Assembly: GCA_016285215.1 (NCBI GenBank)
Contig: JAEEQI010000088.1
Span: 1 to 10,266 of the forward strand
DNA from: Bacteroidales bacterium
GTDB lineage: Bacteria > Bacteroidota > Bacteroidia > Bacteroidales > UBA932
DNA length: 10,266 nucleotides
Direction of reading: 5' to 3'
Below the pieces are notes generated by a model. That model ran no database searches and was not told where the DNA came from. It saw only the letters and a program-made list of their open reading frames with translations. The position numbers and the translations under genes were made by a program. Positions 1 to 6,285 of this stretch are shown one piece after another; position 1 is the first letter of the stretch; each line of letters opens with the position of its first letter.

Positions 1-944
1 CCTACCTGGCCATTGGTATCCTGTCCACCGACAAGATGTTTGAGGTGTTCGGTTTCAATGCCGGTCTGGGTACCCGCCTCAAGTGGCCGGACAACTATTT
101 TGTCCTTTACAACGGTCTTAGCTGGCAAACTTACAAACTTACCAATTGGACCAACAGTTACTTCGCCTTCAATGACGGTATTTCCCACAACCTGAGCTAT
201 ACCATCAACCTGTCCCGTAACTCCTCCGACCAGCAGATTTACCCCCGTACCGGTTCCGAGTTCTCTGCTTCCCTGCAGATTACTCCTCCGTTCTCCCTGT
301 TCAGAAAGTATACGTACGACGAAGACGGCAACAAGGTCCCGGTCAAGAGCTGGAAAGATGTGGACTACGACAATTGGACCGCAGCCCAGCGTTACAAGTG
401 GATTGAGTACCACAAGTGGAAGGTCAGCGGTACCGTTTATACCAAACTCGTGGGAGACCTGGTCCTGATGACCCGCGCCCAATTCGGTTATCTGGGTTAC
501 TTCAACCGCAACTGGGGTTATTCTCCCTTCGAGAACTTCCAGGTGGGTGGTGACGGTATGTCCGGTTATATGACCTACGGTGCAGAAATCATCTCCCTGC
601 GCGGTTACGAAGACTATTCCCTTACGCCCAAGAAAGTTACTCCCTACAGCCAGAACAACATAAGTTACGCCGGTAACGTATACGACAAGTTTACGGTAGA
701 ACTCCGTTACCCGGTGATCCTGCAACCGCAGAGTACCATCTACGCCCTGGTCTTCCTGGAGGGTGGTAACTGCTGGAGCGATATCAGAGAATTCAACCCG
801 TTCCAGATCAAGCGCAGCGCCGGTGTAGGTGTGCGTGTGTTCCTCCCTATGATTGGTCTGCTGGGTGTTGACTGGGGCTATGGCTTCGACGACAAGACCA
901 ACGGCGGCAGCCAGTTCCACTTTGTCCTGGGACAGCAGTTCTAG
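1..944 (+). CDS. bamA: BamA outer-membrane assembly factor, C-terminal barrel (5' end outside window)
   Basis: This is the last 313 codons of an open frame that is already running at base 3, so the start and the POTRA domains lie upstream of the window. The protein is the Omp85/BamA beta-barrel, which folds and inserts other outer-membrane proteins. Seen in the sequence: the barrel opening with the pattern AGLGTRLKWPDNYF, the conserved loop-6 RGY motif (arginine codon at 600-602, in SLRGYEDYS), the strand pattern VELRYPV, a GVGVRVFLP strand, the late GVDWGYGFD strand, and a final FHFVLGQQF ending in Phe, the usual C-terminal signal of a barrel protein. The fragment length fits a 16-strand barrel missing its first strand or two. 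ompH follows after 67 bases, the normal Bacteroidota order. Another Omp85 member (TamA-like) is possible but less likely given the ompH neighbour. Confidence 0.93.
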   Translation, partial: YLAIGILSTDKMFEVFGFNAGLGTRLKWPDNYFVLYNGLSWQTYKLTNWTNSYFAFNDGISHNLSYTINLSRNSSDQQIYPRTGSEFSASLQITPPFSLFRKYTYDEDGNKVPVKSWKDVDYDNWTAAQRYKWIEYHKWKVSGTVYTKLVGDLVLMTRAQFGYLGYFNRNWGYSPFENFQVGGDGMSGYMTYGAEIISLRGYEDYSLTPKKVTPYSQNNISYAGNVYDKFTVELRYPVILQPQSTIYALVFLEGGNCWSDIREFNPFQIKRSAGVGVRVFLPMIGLLGVDWGYGFDDKTNGGSQFHFVLGQQF

Positions 945-956
945 CAAGGCACAGTA

Positions 957-986
957 TTTGAAAGAATTGTCCCGGACCTAATTTAG
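957..986 (+). promoter_or_regulatory. Putative Bacteroidota-type promoter of ompH
   Basis: A TTTG (957-960) lies 18 bases before TAATTTAG (979-986), one mismatch from the Bacteroidota -7 consensus TAnnTTTG. The ompH start is 25 bases downstream of it. It would let ompH be expressed independently of bamA. The match is imperfect and rests on sequence pattern only. Confidence 0.4.
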
Positions 987-1011
987 AAGAAAACAAAAAT
1001 TAATTGAAGAT

Positions 1012-1575
1012 ATGAAAAAACTATTTGTCATTGCTCTTGCAGCACTTGCTACCCTCACCGCTTCTGCCCAGCAGTTCGGTAAGGTGAACTTCAACGAGAT
1101 TGTGATGCTGGCCCCCGAAATGGACGCCGCCCGTGAAACCATTGCCGCTTCCCAGAAAGAGGCCGAAGAAACCTACGCCGCTATGGTGGAGGAATATCAG
1201 GGCAAGATGAACCAGTATCAGCAGAAGCAGGCCACCTGGACTGCCGCCATCCGCGAATCCAAGGAGCGTGAGCTTATGGAAATCCAGAACCGCATCCAGG
1301 AATTCCAGCAGTCCATCTCCCAGGAGCTCCAGCAGCAGCAGAACCAGCTCACCGCTCCCATCCAGGAGAAGGCCAACAAGATTGTGATGGATATTGCCAA
1401 GGCCAAGGGTCTGGTAGCCCTCTTCGATATTTCCCAGGCTATCTACTTCGATGAGTCCAAGGTGCTGGATATCACCAACGAGGCCCGCAAGGCCATGGGT
1501 ATTCCGGACAGCCGCACCCTCGAATCCCTCCAGGCCGAACTTCAGGCCCAGGCCGAAGCCGCTCAGGCCAAGTAA
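1012..1575 (+). CDS. ompH: OmpH/Skp family periplasmic chaperone
   Basis: This 187-residue protein is a Skp/OmpH-type chaperone, a periplasmic trimer that holds unfolded outer-membrane proteins on their way to BamA. Residues 1-19 form a signal peptide (MKK, hydrophobic core, ASA before Gln20). After cleavage comes the usual first strand QFGKVNFNEIVMLAPEM. Residues about 40-130 are rich in Glu, Gln, Lys and Ala with heptad-like spacing (for example MNQYQQKQ and ELQQQQNQL), which gives the long coiled-coil arms. A short beta segment follows (GLVALFDISQAIYFDES, about 133-149), and then an Ala/Gln-rich tail. The length is normal for the family. It lies directly after bamA, its functional partner. 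Bacteroidota often carry two ompH copies in tandem; only one is present here before the terminator. The ATG is favoured because it gives a complete signal peptide. Confidence 0.9.
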   Translation: MKKLFVIALAALATLTASAQQFGKVNFNEIVMLAPEMDAARETIAASQKEAEETYAAMVEEYQGKMNQYQQKQATWTAAIRESKERELMEIQNRIQEFQQSISQELQQQQNQLTAPIQEKANKIVMDIAKAKGLVALFDISQAIYFDESKVLDITNEARKAMGIPDSRTLESLQAELQAQAEAAQAK

Positions 1576-1591
1576 GTCAATTATAAACCAT

Positions 1592-1627
1592 AAAAAAACT
1601 CCGACTCAATTGAGCCGGAGTTTTTTG
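1592..1627. terminator. Bidirectional terminator between ompH and gdhA
   Basis: AAAAAACTCCG (1593-1603) pairs with CGGAGTTTTTT (1616-1626). An A-C mismatch and an inner CTC/GAG pairing around an AATT loop complete the hairpin. The A-tract on one side and T-tract on the other let it act in both directions, which suits the convergent genes ompH (ends 1575) and gdhA (ends 1644). Confidence 0.85.
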
Positions 1628-1643
1628 TTGTCTGCCAAATGGC

Positions 1644-2987
1644 TTAGATCGTGCCTTGCTCGAGCATGGCGGTGGCGACCTTCATAAAGCCGGCGATGTT
1701 GGCGCCCTTTACGTAGTCGATGCTGCCGTCGGGCTGGGTGCCGTACTTGACGCACTGCTCGTGGATGGACTTCATGATGAAGTGCAGCTTGTCGTCCACT
1801 TCCTGGCCGCTCCAGGAGATGTGCTCTGCGTTCTGGGTCATTTCCAGACCGGAAGTAGCCACACCACCGGCGTTCACAGCCTTACCGGGGGCGAAGAGGA
1901 TGCCGTTGTGCTGGAAATAGTGAATGGCACCGGGCTGGCAACCCATATTGGAAACCTCGCAGCAGCACCAGCAGCCGTTGGCTACCAGTTCCTTGGCGTC
2001 GTCTTCAGAAAGCTCGTTCTGGAAGGCGCAGGGGAGGGCGATGTCGCAAGGGATGCTCCAAGCCTTCTTGCCGGCGGTGAACTTGGCCTTGCCGGGGAAC
2101 TTGGTGGCCATATCTTCCACCATATTGCGGTTGGAGGCACGCATTACCAGCATATAGTCAATCATCTCGCGGGTGATGCCTTCGGGGATTTCGCAAACAC
2201 CGTCAGGTCCGGAGATGGCCACAACCTTGGCGCCCAGCTCAGTGGCCTTGATGGCGGCGCCCCAAGCTACGTTACCGAAGCCGGAGAGGGCCACTTTCTT
2301 GCCCTTGATGTCCTTGCCGGCTTTCTCCAGCAGGTGATGGGTGAAGTACAGGGCACCGAAACCGGTGGCTTCCGGACGGAGGATGGAACCGCCCCAGGTG
2401 CCGCCCTTACCGGTGAGAACGCCGGTGTTGTACTGGCGGGCCAGCTTCTTGTACATACCATAGAGGTAACCAATCTCACGGCCGCCTACGCCCACGTCAC
2501 CGGCAGGGATATCCTGGTCGGGTCCGATGCAGTTCCAGAGCTCCAGCATGAAAGCCTGGCAGAAGCGCATAATCTCGTCGTTGGACTTGCCCACGGGGTC
2601 AAAGTCGCTGCCGCCCTTGGCGCCGCCCATAGGAAGGGTGGTGAGGGCGTTCTTGAACGTCTGTTCAAAGCCCAGGAATTTGAGCATCGAAGGAGTTACG
2701 GCTTTGTGGAAGCGGAGACCGCCTTTATAGGGACCGATGGCACTGTTGAACTGGATGCGGTAGCCGGTGTTGGTCTGGACTTCTCCCTTGTCGTCAATCC
2801 AGGTTACGCGGAAGGTGAAGATGCGGTCCGGTTCTACCAGACGCTCCACGATCTTGGCTTTTTCAAATTCGGGATGCTGATTGTATACATCCTCGATAGA
2901 CTCCAGCACTTCCTGAACAGCCTGAAGGTACTCTTTCTCAAGCGGGTACTTGGCCTGGAGGCGTGCCATGATGTCAGTGGTTTTCAT
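1644..2987 (-). CDS. gdhA: Glutamate dehydrogenase, hexameric class, NAD-type coenzyme signature
   Basis: This is a complete 447-residue enzyme interconverting glutamate and 2-oxoglutarate plus ammonium in the cytoplasm; the length equals E. coli GdhA. Substrate and catalytic residues are all visible: K88 (GPYKGGLRFH), K112, K124 (PMGGAKGGSDFDP), D164 (PAGDVGVGGREIG) and S379 (VNAGGVATSG). The dinucleotide fold has GFGNVAWGAA (233-245), with F237 where E. coli has Ser, followed by ISGPDG with P261-D262 at the end of the second strand. These match the NAD-dependent Clostridium symbiosum enzyme (F238, P262, D263), recalled from memory, rather than the NADP-type GSGN/SDSSG pattern, so NAD(H) or dual use is inferred. 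One oddity is a cysteine-rich stretch, CWCCC at 339-343 with C350 nearby. It is transcribed alone, with terminator 1592-1627 downstream and a promoter at 3046-3077. Confidence 0.95.
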   Translation of the reverse strand: MKTTDIMARLQAKYPLEKEYLQAVQEVLESIEDVYNQHPEFEKAKIVERLVEPDRIFTFRVTWIDDKGEVQTNTGYRIQFNSAIGPYKGGLRFHKAVTPSMLKFLGFEQTFKNALTTLPMGGAKGGSDFDPVGKSNDEIMRFCQAFMLELWNCIGPDQDIPAGDVGVGGREIGYLYGMYKKLARQYNTGVLTGKGGTWGGSILRPEATGFGALYFTHHLLEKAGKDIKGKKVALSGFGNVAWGAAIKATELGAKVVAISGPDGVCEIPEGITREMIDYMLVMRASNRNMVEDMATKFPGKAKFTAGKKAWSIPCDIALPCAFQNELSEDDAKELVANGCWCCCEVSNMGCQPGAIHYFQHNGILFAPGKAVNAGGVATSGLEMTQNAEHISWSGQEVDDKLHFIMKSIHEQCVKYGTQPDGSIDYVKGANIAGFMKVATAMLEQGTI

Positions 2988-3030
2988 GATGAAAAATAAA
3001 GTTTTGGTTAATTATTATTATTAAGTAATA

Positions 3031-3046
3031 GTGTCAAAAGTGATAC
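3031..3046. promoter_or_regulatory. Imperfect inverted repeat at the gdhA start region (possible operator)
   Basis: GTGTCA-AAAG-TGATAC is a 6-bp inverted repeat with one mismatch. It abuts the gdhA -7 element at 3046-3053 and covers the expected transcription start. This position would suit a repressor site. Chance occurrence is quite possible in such short sequence. Confidence 0.22.
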
Positions 3047-3077
3047 AAATTTAAAGAGAAAAACGGGAATAAACAAG
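3046..3077 (-). promoter_or_regulatory. Bacteroidota-type promoter of gdhA
   Basis: Read on the minus strand, CTTG (complement of 3074-3077, one mismatch from TTTG) lies 20 bases before TAAATTTG (complement of 3046-3053), an exact TAnnTTTG. The expected start near 3039 gives a leader of about 50 bases before the gdhA ATG. The leader is AT-rich and has no clear Shine-Dalgarno sequence. Confidence 0.55.
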
Positions 3078-3110
3078 GTTTCTTCAAGAAAGATTCTTTT
3101 GGCAAAAACG

Positions 3111-3141
3111 CTGGTTATCTAACAAGAAATGATTAAATTTG
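3111..3141 (+). promoter_or_regulatory. Putative promoter of the M49-like/transporter/porin unit
   Basis: TAAATTTG at 3134-3141 is an exact Bacteroidota -7 element, 42 bases before the ATG at 3184. The -33 element is weak: CTGG at 3111-3114 sits at the right distance (19 bases), while a true TTTG at 3098-3101 is about 13 bases too far away. Weak -33 matches often mean that an activator is needed, but that is inference. An alternative reading uses the TTTG at 3138-3141 as the -33 element with a poor -7 near 3163. Confidence 0.45.
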
Positions 3142-3183
3142 CAAGATTATTTATAAGAGTAGTATAGTATCAATCCAATAGCA

Positions 3184-4782
3184 ATGAAAAAGCTCAAAAT
3201 CGCACTGGTTCTCACCGTGGCCGCCGCAGGACTCTGGTCTTGCCAGGAGGGCCGCACCAAGGCCGAACGCCTGCTGGAGAACTATGCAGAGGTGGTCATT
3301 CCCGCCCCGGATCTCTCGGGAATCACCGACAACGGAAAAGAGGTTCTTAACCTGTATCGTTTTGCAGCAGATGAGGCCGATGCCATCTATTGGCAGCAGT
3401 CCTTCGGAGACAAGGCTTTCTTCAGCGCCCTCCCCGAGGCCGAGCGTGAGTTTGCCTATGTGAACTACGGCCCCTGGGACCGCATTGACGAGCAGCCCTT
3501 CCTGGACGGCTTCGGCCTCAAACCCGCCGGCGCCCGCTTCTATCCGGAAGATATGACGGTAGAAGAATTCGAGGCCTGGAACAATCCGCTCAAGGACAGC
3601 CCTTACACGCTGGTGGAGCGCACCCCCGACGGTTCCTTGGAAGCCGTCTGGTACCACGACGCCTACGCCGAGCGCGTGAAGAAGATTTCCCACTATCTCA
3701 AGGCTGCTGCAGACATCACCATCAAGGAAAGTGTCCGCAATTACCTTCTCAAGAAGGCCGATGCCGTTCTCACCGATGATTATTATGAGAGCGAGTGCGC
3801 CTGGCTGGAAATGACGGACAGCAAGATGGACCTGGTGATTGGTCCCCTGGAGACCATTGACGACGACCTCCTGGGCAAGAAGGCTTCCTACGGCGCTTAC
3901 GTGTTGCTCAAGAACCTGGAGCGCACCGGTGAGCTGGAAGAACTTTCCCACCACCTGCCCGAGCTGCAGGCCGCTCTCCCCGGAGACCCTGCCTACCATA
4001 ACTTCGAGCCCGGTCTGGCTTCCAACATCTTCGCCTGCAACGTGATATACTACGGCGGTTACACCAATGCCGGTTACAAGACCATCGCCATCAACTTCCC
4101 CTACGACGCCAAGCTCCAGGAGGAAGTAGGTACCCGTACCATCCTGTTTGACAACATCATCCGCGAGAAGTTCAACCGCACCGTCTTCCCGGTGGGTATG
4201 ACCCTGCTCGAGGGTGACGACCGCCCCCACGTGGACGCCAACGCCTTCTACTGGGACATCGTGTTCCGTGAGGTGGCCAAGGGCCTGGGTGTGAAGGAAA
4301 CCGTGAACGGCAAGGGCCTGGTGGCCGATGCCCTGGGTAACGAAGCCCTCACCATCGAGAAGCTCAAATCCAACATCATCGGTACCCATCTGTGCCTGCA
4401 TGAGGTGGGAAACCATCATGTGGAGGCCCTCATCATGAAGCCCGACGTGGTGGCTACCTTTGTGGTCAACACCATCCGTTCTTCCCGCTTTGGTGACGCA
4501 GACGCTACCGGCCGCGCCAACCTCATCGCTTACAACTACCTGCTGGAGCAGGGTGCCATCGTGCGCAAGGCTTCCGGCAAATATTCCATCGATTATGCCA
4601 AGGCCGAAGAAGCCATAGCCAACCTGGGTGCCCTCATCCTTAAGATCCAGGCCACCGGTGACTATGACGCCGCTGTGGATCTGGTGTCCAAGTACGCCGT
4701 GGTCAGCTCTACCCTCAAGGCCGATATTGTAAACCTGGAACTGGAAAAGATTCCGGTAGACATCCGCGTATCCTACGAATAA
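3184..4782 (+). CDS. M49 (dipeptidyl-peptidase III-like) family lipoprotein lacking the zinc ligands
   Basis: This 532-residue protein resembles the Bacteroidota 'Zn-dependent hydrolase' branch of the M49 family, often mis-named dihydrofolate reductase. Recalled family patterns present include YVNYGPWDRI (92-101), KPAGARFYPEDM (113-124), an ALLTDDY-like AVLTDDYYES (194-203), DLVIGPLETIDDDLLGKKASYGAYV (216-240 region), AGYKTIAINFP (296-306) and the C-terminal IPVDI (523-527). An N-terminal signal with lipobox LWSC puts the lipidated Cys at position 20; no clear acidic surface-export motif follows it. Active members have HEVAHGLG and EEGKAD; here these positions read REVAKGLG (362-369) and EKLKSN (392-397), so both zinc His and the zinc Glu appear replaced. 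It is probably a non-catalytic binding or scaffold protein in the periplasm. The frame is intact and codon use matches neighbours, so it is not a decaying gene. The transporter gene follows after 15 bases. Confidence 0.8.
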   Translation: MKKLKIALVLTVAAAGLWSCQEGRTKAERLLENYAEVVIPAPDLSGITDNGKEVLNLYRFAADEADAIYWQQSFGDKAFFSALPEAEREFAYVNYGPWDRIDEQPFLDGFGLKPAGARFYPEDMTVEEFEAWNNPLKDSPYTLVERTPDGSLEAVWYHDAYAERVKKISHYLKAAADITIKESVRNYLLKKADAVLTDDYYESECAWLEMTDSKMDLVIGPLETIDDDLLGKKASYGAYVLLKNLERTGELEELSHHLPELQAALPGDPAYHNFEPGLASNIFACNVIYYGGYTNAGYKTIAINFPYDAKLQEEVGTRTILFDNIIREKFNRTVFPVGMTLLEGDDRPHVDANAFYWDIVFREVAKGLGVKETVNGKGLVADALGNEALTIEKLKSNIIGTHLCLHEVGNHHVEALIMKPDVVATFVVNTIRSSRFGDADATGRANLIAYNYLLEQGAIVRKASGKYSIDYAKAEEAIANLGALILKIQATGDYDAAVDLVSKYAVVSSTLKADIVNLELEKIPVDIRVSYE

Positions 4783-4797
4783 TCAAAAATCAAGATA

Positions 4798-6243
4798 ATG
4801 GCTAATAAATTTAACCTCAAGTATTGGGTGTTCCTGCCGCTTGTGCTCGCCATCACCATCTTCCTCTGGGCTGTGCCCGTGTCGTTCTTCGGCATCGAGG
4901 CCCTCACCGTTGTTCAGCAGCGCGTTATTGCACTGTTCGTCTTTGCCGCCCTTATGTGGATCTTCGAAATCATCCCCAACTGGTCTACTTCGCTGCTGGT
5001 TATTGTGATTTCCCTGCTTACGGTTTCCAACAAGGGTATCGGCCTGTTCTGTGATCCTCAGTACGGTACGCTGGTTCCCTATGCCCGTATTATGAGCTCT
5101 ATGGCAGACCCTGTGGTTATGCTCTTCCTGGGCGGCTTCGTGCTGGCCATTATGGCAGAGAAGTACGGTCTGGACGTTACTATGGCCCGTGCCCTCCTCA
5201 AACTCTTTGGCACCAAGCCGGAGATTGTGCTGCTGGGCTTCCTCATCATGATCTCCATCTTCTCGATGTTTATGTCCAACACCGCCACCGCCGCTATGAT
5301 GCTGGCCCTCCTCACCCCGGTGCTTTCCAAGCTTCCGGCCGATGACAAGGGTAAGATCGGCCTGGCTCTGTCCATTCCCGTTGCCGCCAACCTCGGTGGT
5401 ATCGGCACCCCTATCGGCACTCCTCCCAACGCTACCGCCAAGGGCGCTCTGGAGCAGGCCGGTATCGACGTGAGCTTCGGTGAGTGGTGCGCCCATATGA
5501 TCCCTTACGTGATCATTATGATTGTGATTGCCTGGATCGTGCTGCGCGTGTTGTTCCCTTTTAAGACCAAGAAGCTTGTGCTTGAGATCCCCGAGAGCAC
5601 CCAGAAGAAAGACTGGAAGCTCTATGTGGTATGGATCACCTTCATCGGTACCATTCTCCTGTGGGCTACCGAGCAGATTACCCATATCAACTCCAACATC
5701 GTTGCCCTCATCCCGCTGGGTGTCTTCACCGCTACGGGCCTGTTCGGCAAGAACGAGATCAAAGAAATCAACTGGACCGTGCTGTGGCTGGTAGCCGGTG
5801 GCTTCTGCCTGGGTTACTGCCTGCAGGATACCGGTCTGGCCAAGGTGCTCATCCAGGCCATTCCGTTTGGCAGCATGAGCGTGGTGGTGGTGCTCATCAT
5901 CGCCGGTCTCGTGTGCTACTTCCTGTCCAACTTCATCTCCAACTCCGCCACCGCAGCCCTGCTCATCCCTATCCTGATTGTGGTTGCCAACGGTATGGCA
6001 GATCCTGAGGCCGCCAACAACGCTCAGTTCCTGGCTATGGGCGGCACTTCGGCCATGATTATCTTCATCGCCGTCTGCGCCTCCATCGCCATGCTGTTCC
6101 CTATTTCCACTCCTCCCAATGCCATCGCTTCCTCTACCGGTATGGTGGAGACCAAGGATATGACCAAGGTAGGTCTGGTAATGGGTATCATCGGCTTCGT
6201 GCTGGGTTACTTCTGGTTAACCAAACTGTTCCCGTTTGCATAA
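4798..6243 (+). CDS. DASS/SLC13 family Na+-coupled dicarboxylate-type transporter
   Basis: This 481-residue inner-membrane protein belongs to the divalent anion:Na+ symporter (SLC13, VcINDY-like) family, which imports succinate, malate, fumarate, 2-oxoglutarate or citrate with sodium. Both inverted-repeat signature sites are present: SNTATA at 160-165 with GTPPN at 207-211 (first sodium/substrate half-site), and SNSATA at 381-386 with STPPN at 437-441 (second half-site). The second has Ser where many members have Thr. Hydrophobic stretches are spread over the whole length (for example 11-33, 41-76, 104-120, 142-175, 234-255, 277-291, 359-377, 388-398, 417-435, 458-475), compatible with about eleven membrane spans and two re-entrant hairpins. 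The length is close to VcINDY (462). The gene starts 15 bases after the M49-like lipoprotein, so the two are very probably cotranscribed. The exact substrate cannot be read from the sequence. Confidence 0.9.
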   Translation: MANKFNLKYWVFLPLVLAITIFLWAVPVSFFGIEALTVVQQRVIALFVFAALMWIFEIIPNWSTSLLVIVISLLTVSNKGIGLFCDPQYGTLVPYARIMSSMADPVVMLFLGGFVLAIMAEKYGLDVTMARALLKLFGTKPEIVLLGFLIMISIFSMFMSNTATAAMMLALLTPVLSKLPADDKGKIGLALSIPVAANLGGIGTPIGTPPNATAKGALEQAGIDVSFGEWCAHMIPYVIIMIVIAWIVLRVLFPFKTKKLVLEIPESTQKKDWKLYVVWITFIGTILLWATEQITHINSNIVALIPLGVFTATGLFGKNEIKEINWTVLWLVAGGFCLGYCLQDTGLAKVLIQAIPFGSMSVVVVLIIAGLVCYFLSNFISNSATAALLIPILIVVANGMADPEAANNAQFLAMGGTSAMIIFIAVCASIAMLFPISTPPNAIASSTGMVETKDMTKVGLVMGIIGFVLGYFWLTKLFPFA

Positions 6244-6249
6244 CATTTA

Positions 6250-6279
6250 GTCACCCCCGGCCTAGACCGGGGGTCTCTT
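6250..6279 (+). repeat. Palindromic repeat element, copy 1 (hairpin after transporter gene)
   Basis: GTC is followed by the stem ACCCCCGG (6253-6260), the loop CCTAGA, the stem CCGGGGGT (6267-6274) and then CTCTT. The same flanks and core occur at 7548-7576, with the second and third stem pairs changed from C-G to T-A on both arms. With no clean T-tract it is a poor terminator by itself; it may stabilise mRNA ends or reduce readthrough into the porin gene. Confidence 0.6.
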
Positions 6280-6285
6280 TCTAAT

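Noticed and set aside
1656..2999. A 447-codon plus-strand open frame opposite gdhA
   Set aside because: It is an exact-register mirror of a clear glutamate dehydrogenase. Its equal length is incidental, and it has no recognisable motif or promoter.
3129..3167. A 12-codon open frame (MIKFARLFIRVV) upstream of the M49-like gene, as a possible leader peptide
   Set aside because: Its start overlaps the -7 element at 3134-3141, so it would begin upstream of the expected transcription start. It shows no attenuator hairpin.
4399..4419. HEVGNHH in the M49-like protein as the active zinc motif
   Set aside because: Its position is about 40 residues past the family's metal-binding helix and fits a non-catalytic helix in recalled homologues. 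No matching Glu-rich third-ligand motif follows it.
4783..5685. A His/Gly/Asp-rich minus-strand frame opposite the transporter
   Set aside because: The odd composition is the reverse complement of codons for hydrophobic residues (for example ATG and GTG giving CAT and CAC). No independent gene signal is present.
6250..6279. The hairpin after the transporter gene as a strong terminator separating the porin gene
   Set aside because: The stem is strong, but the following CTCTTTCTAA is not a proper T-tract and no good promoter is visible in the 42 bases before the porin start. Partial attenuation or an mRNA-stabilising role fits better.
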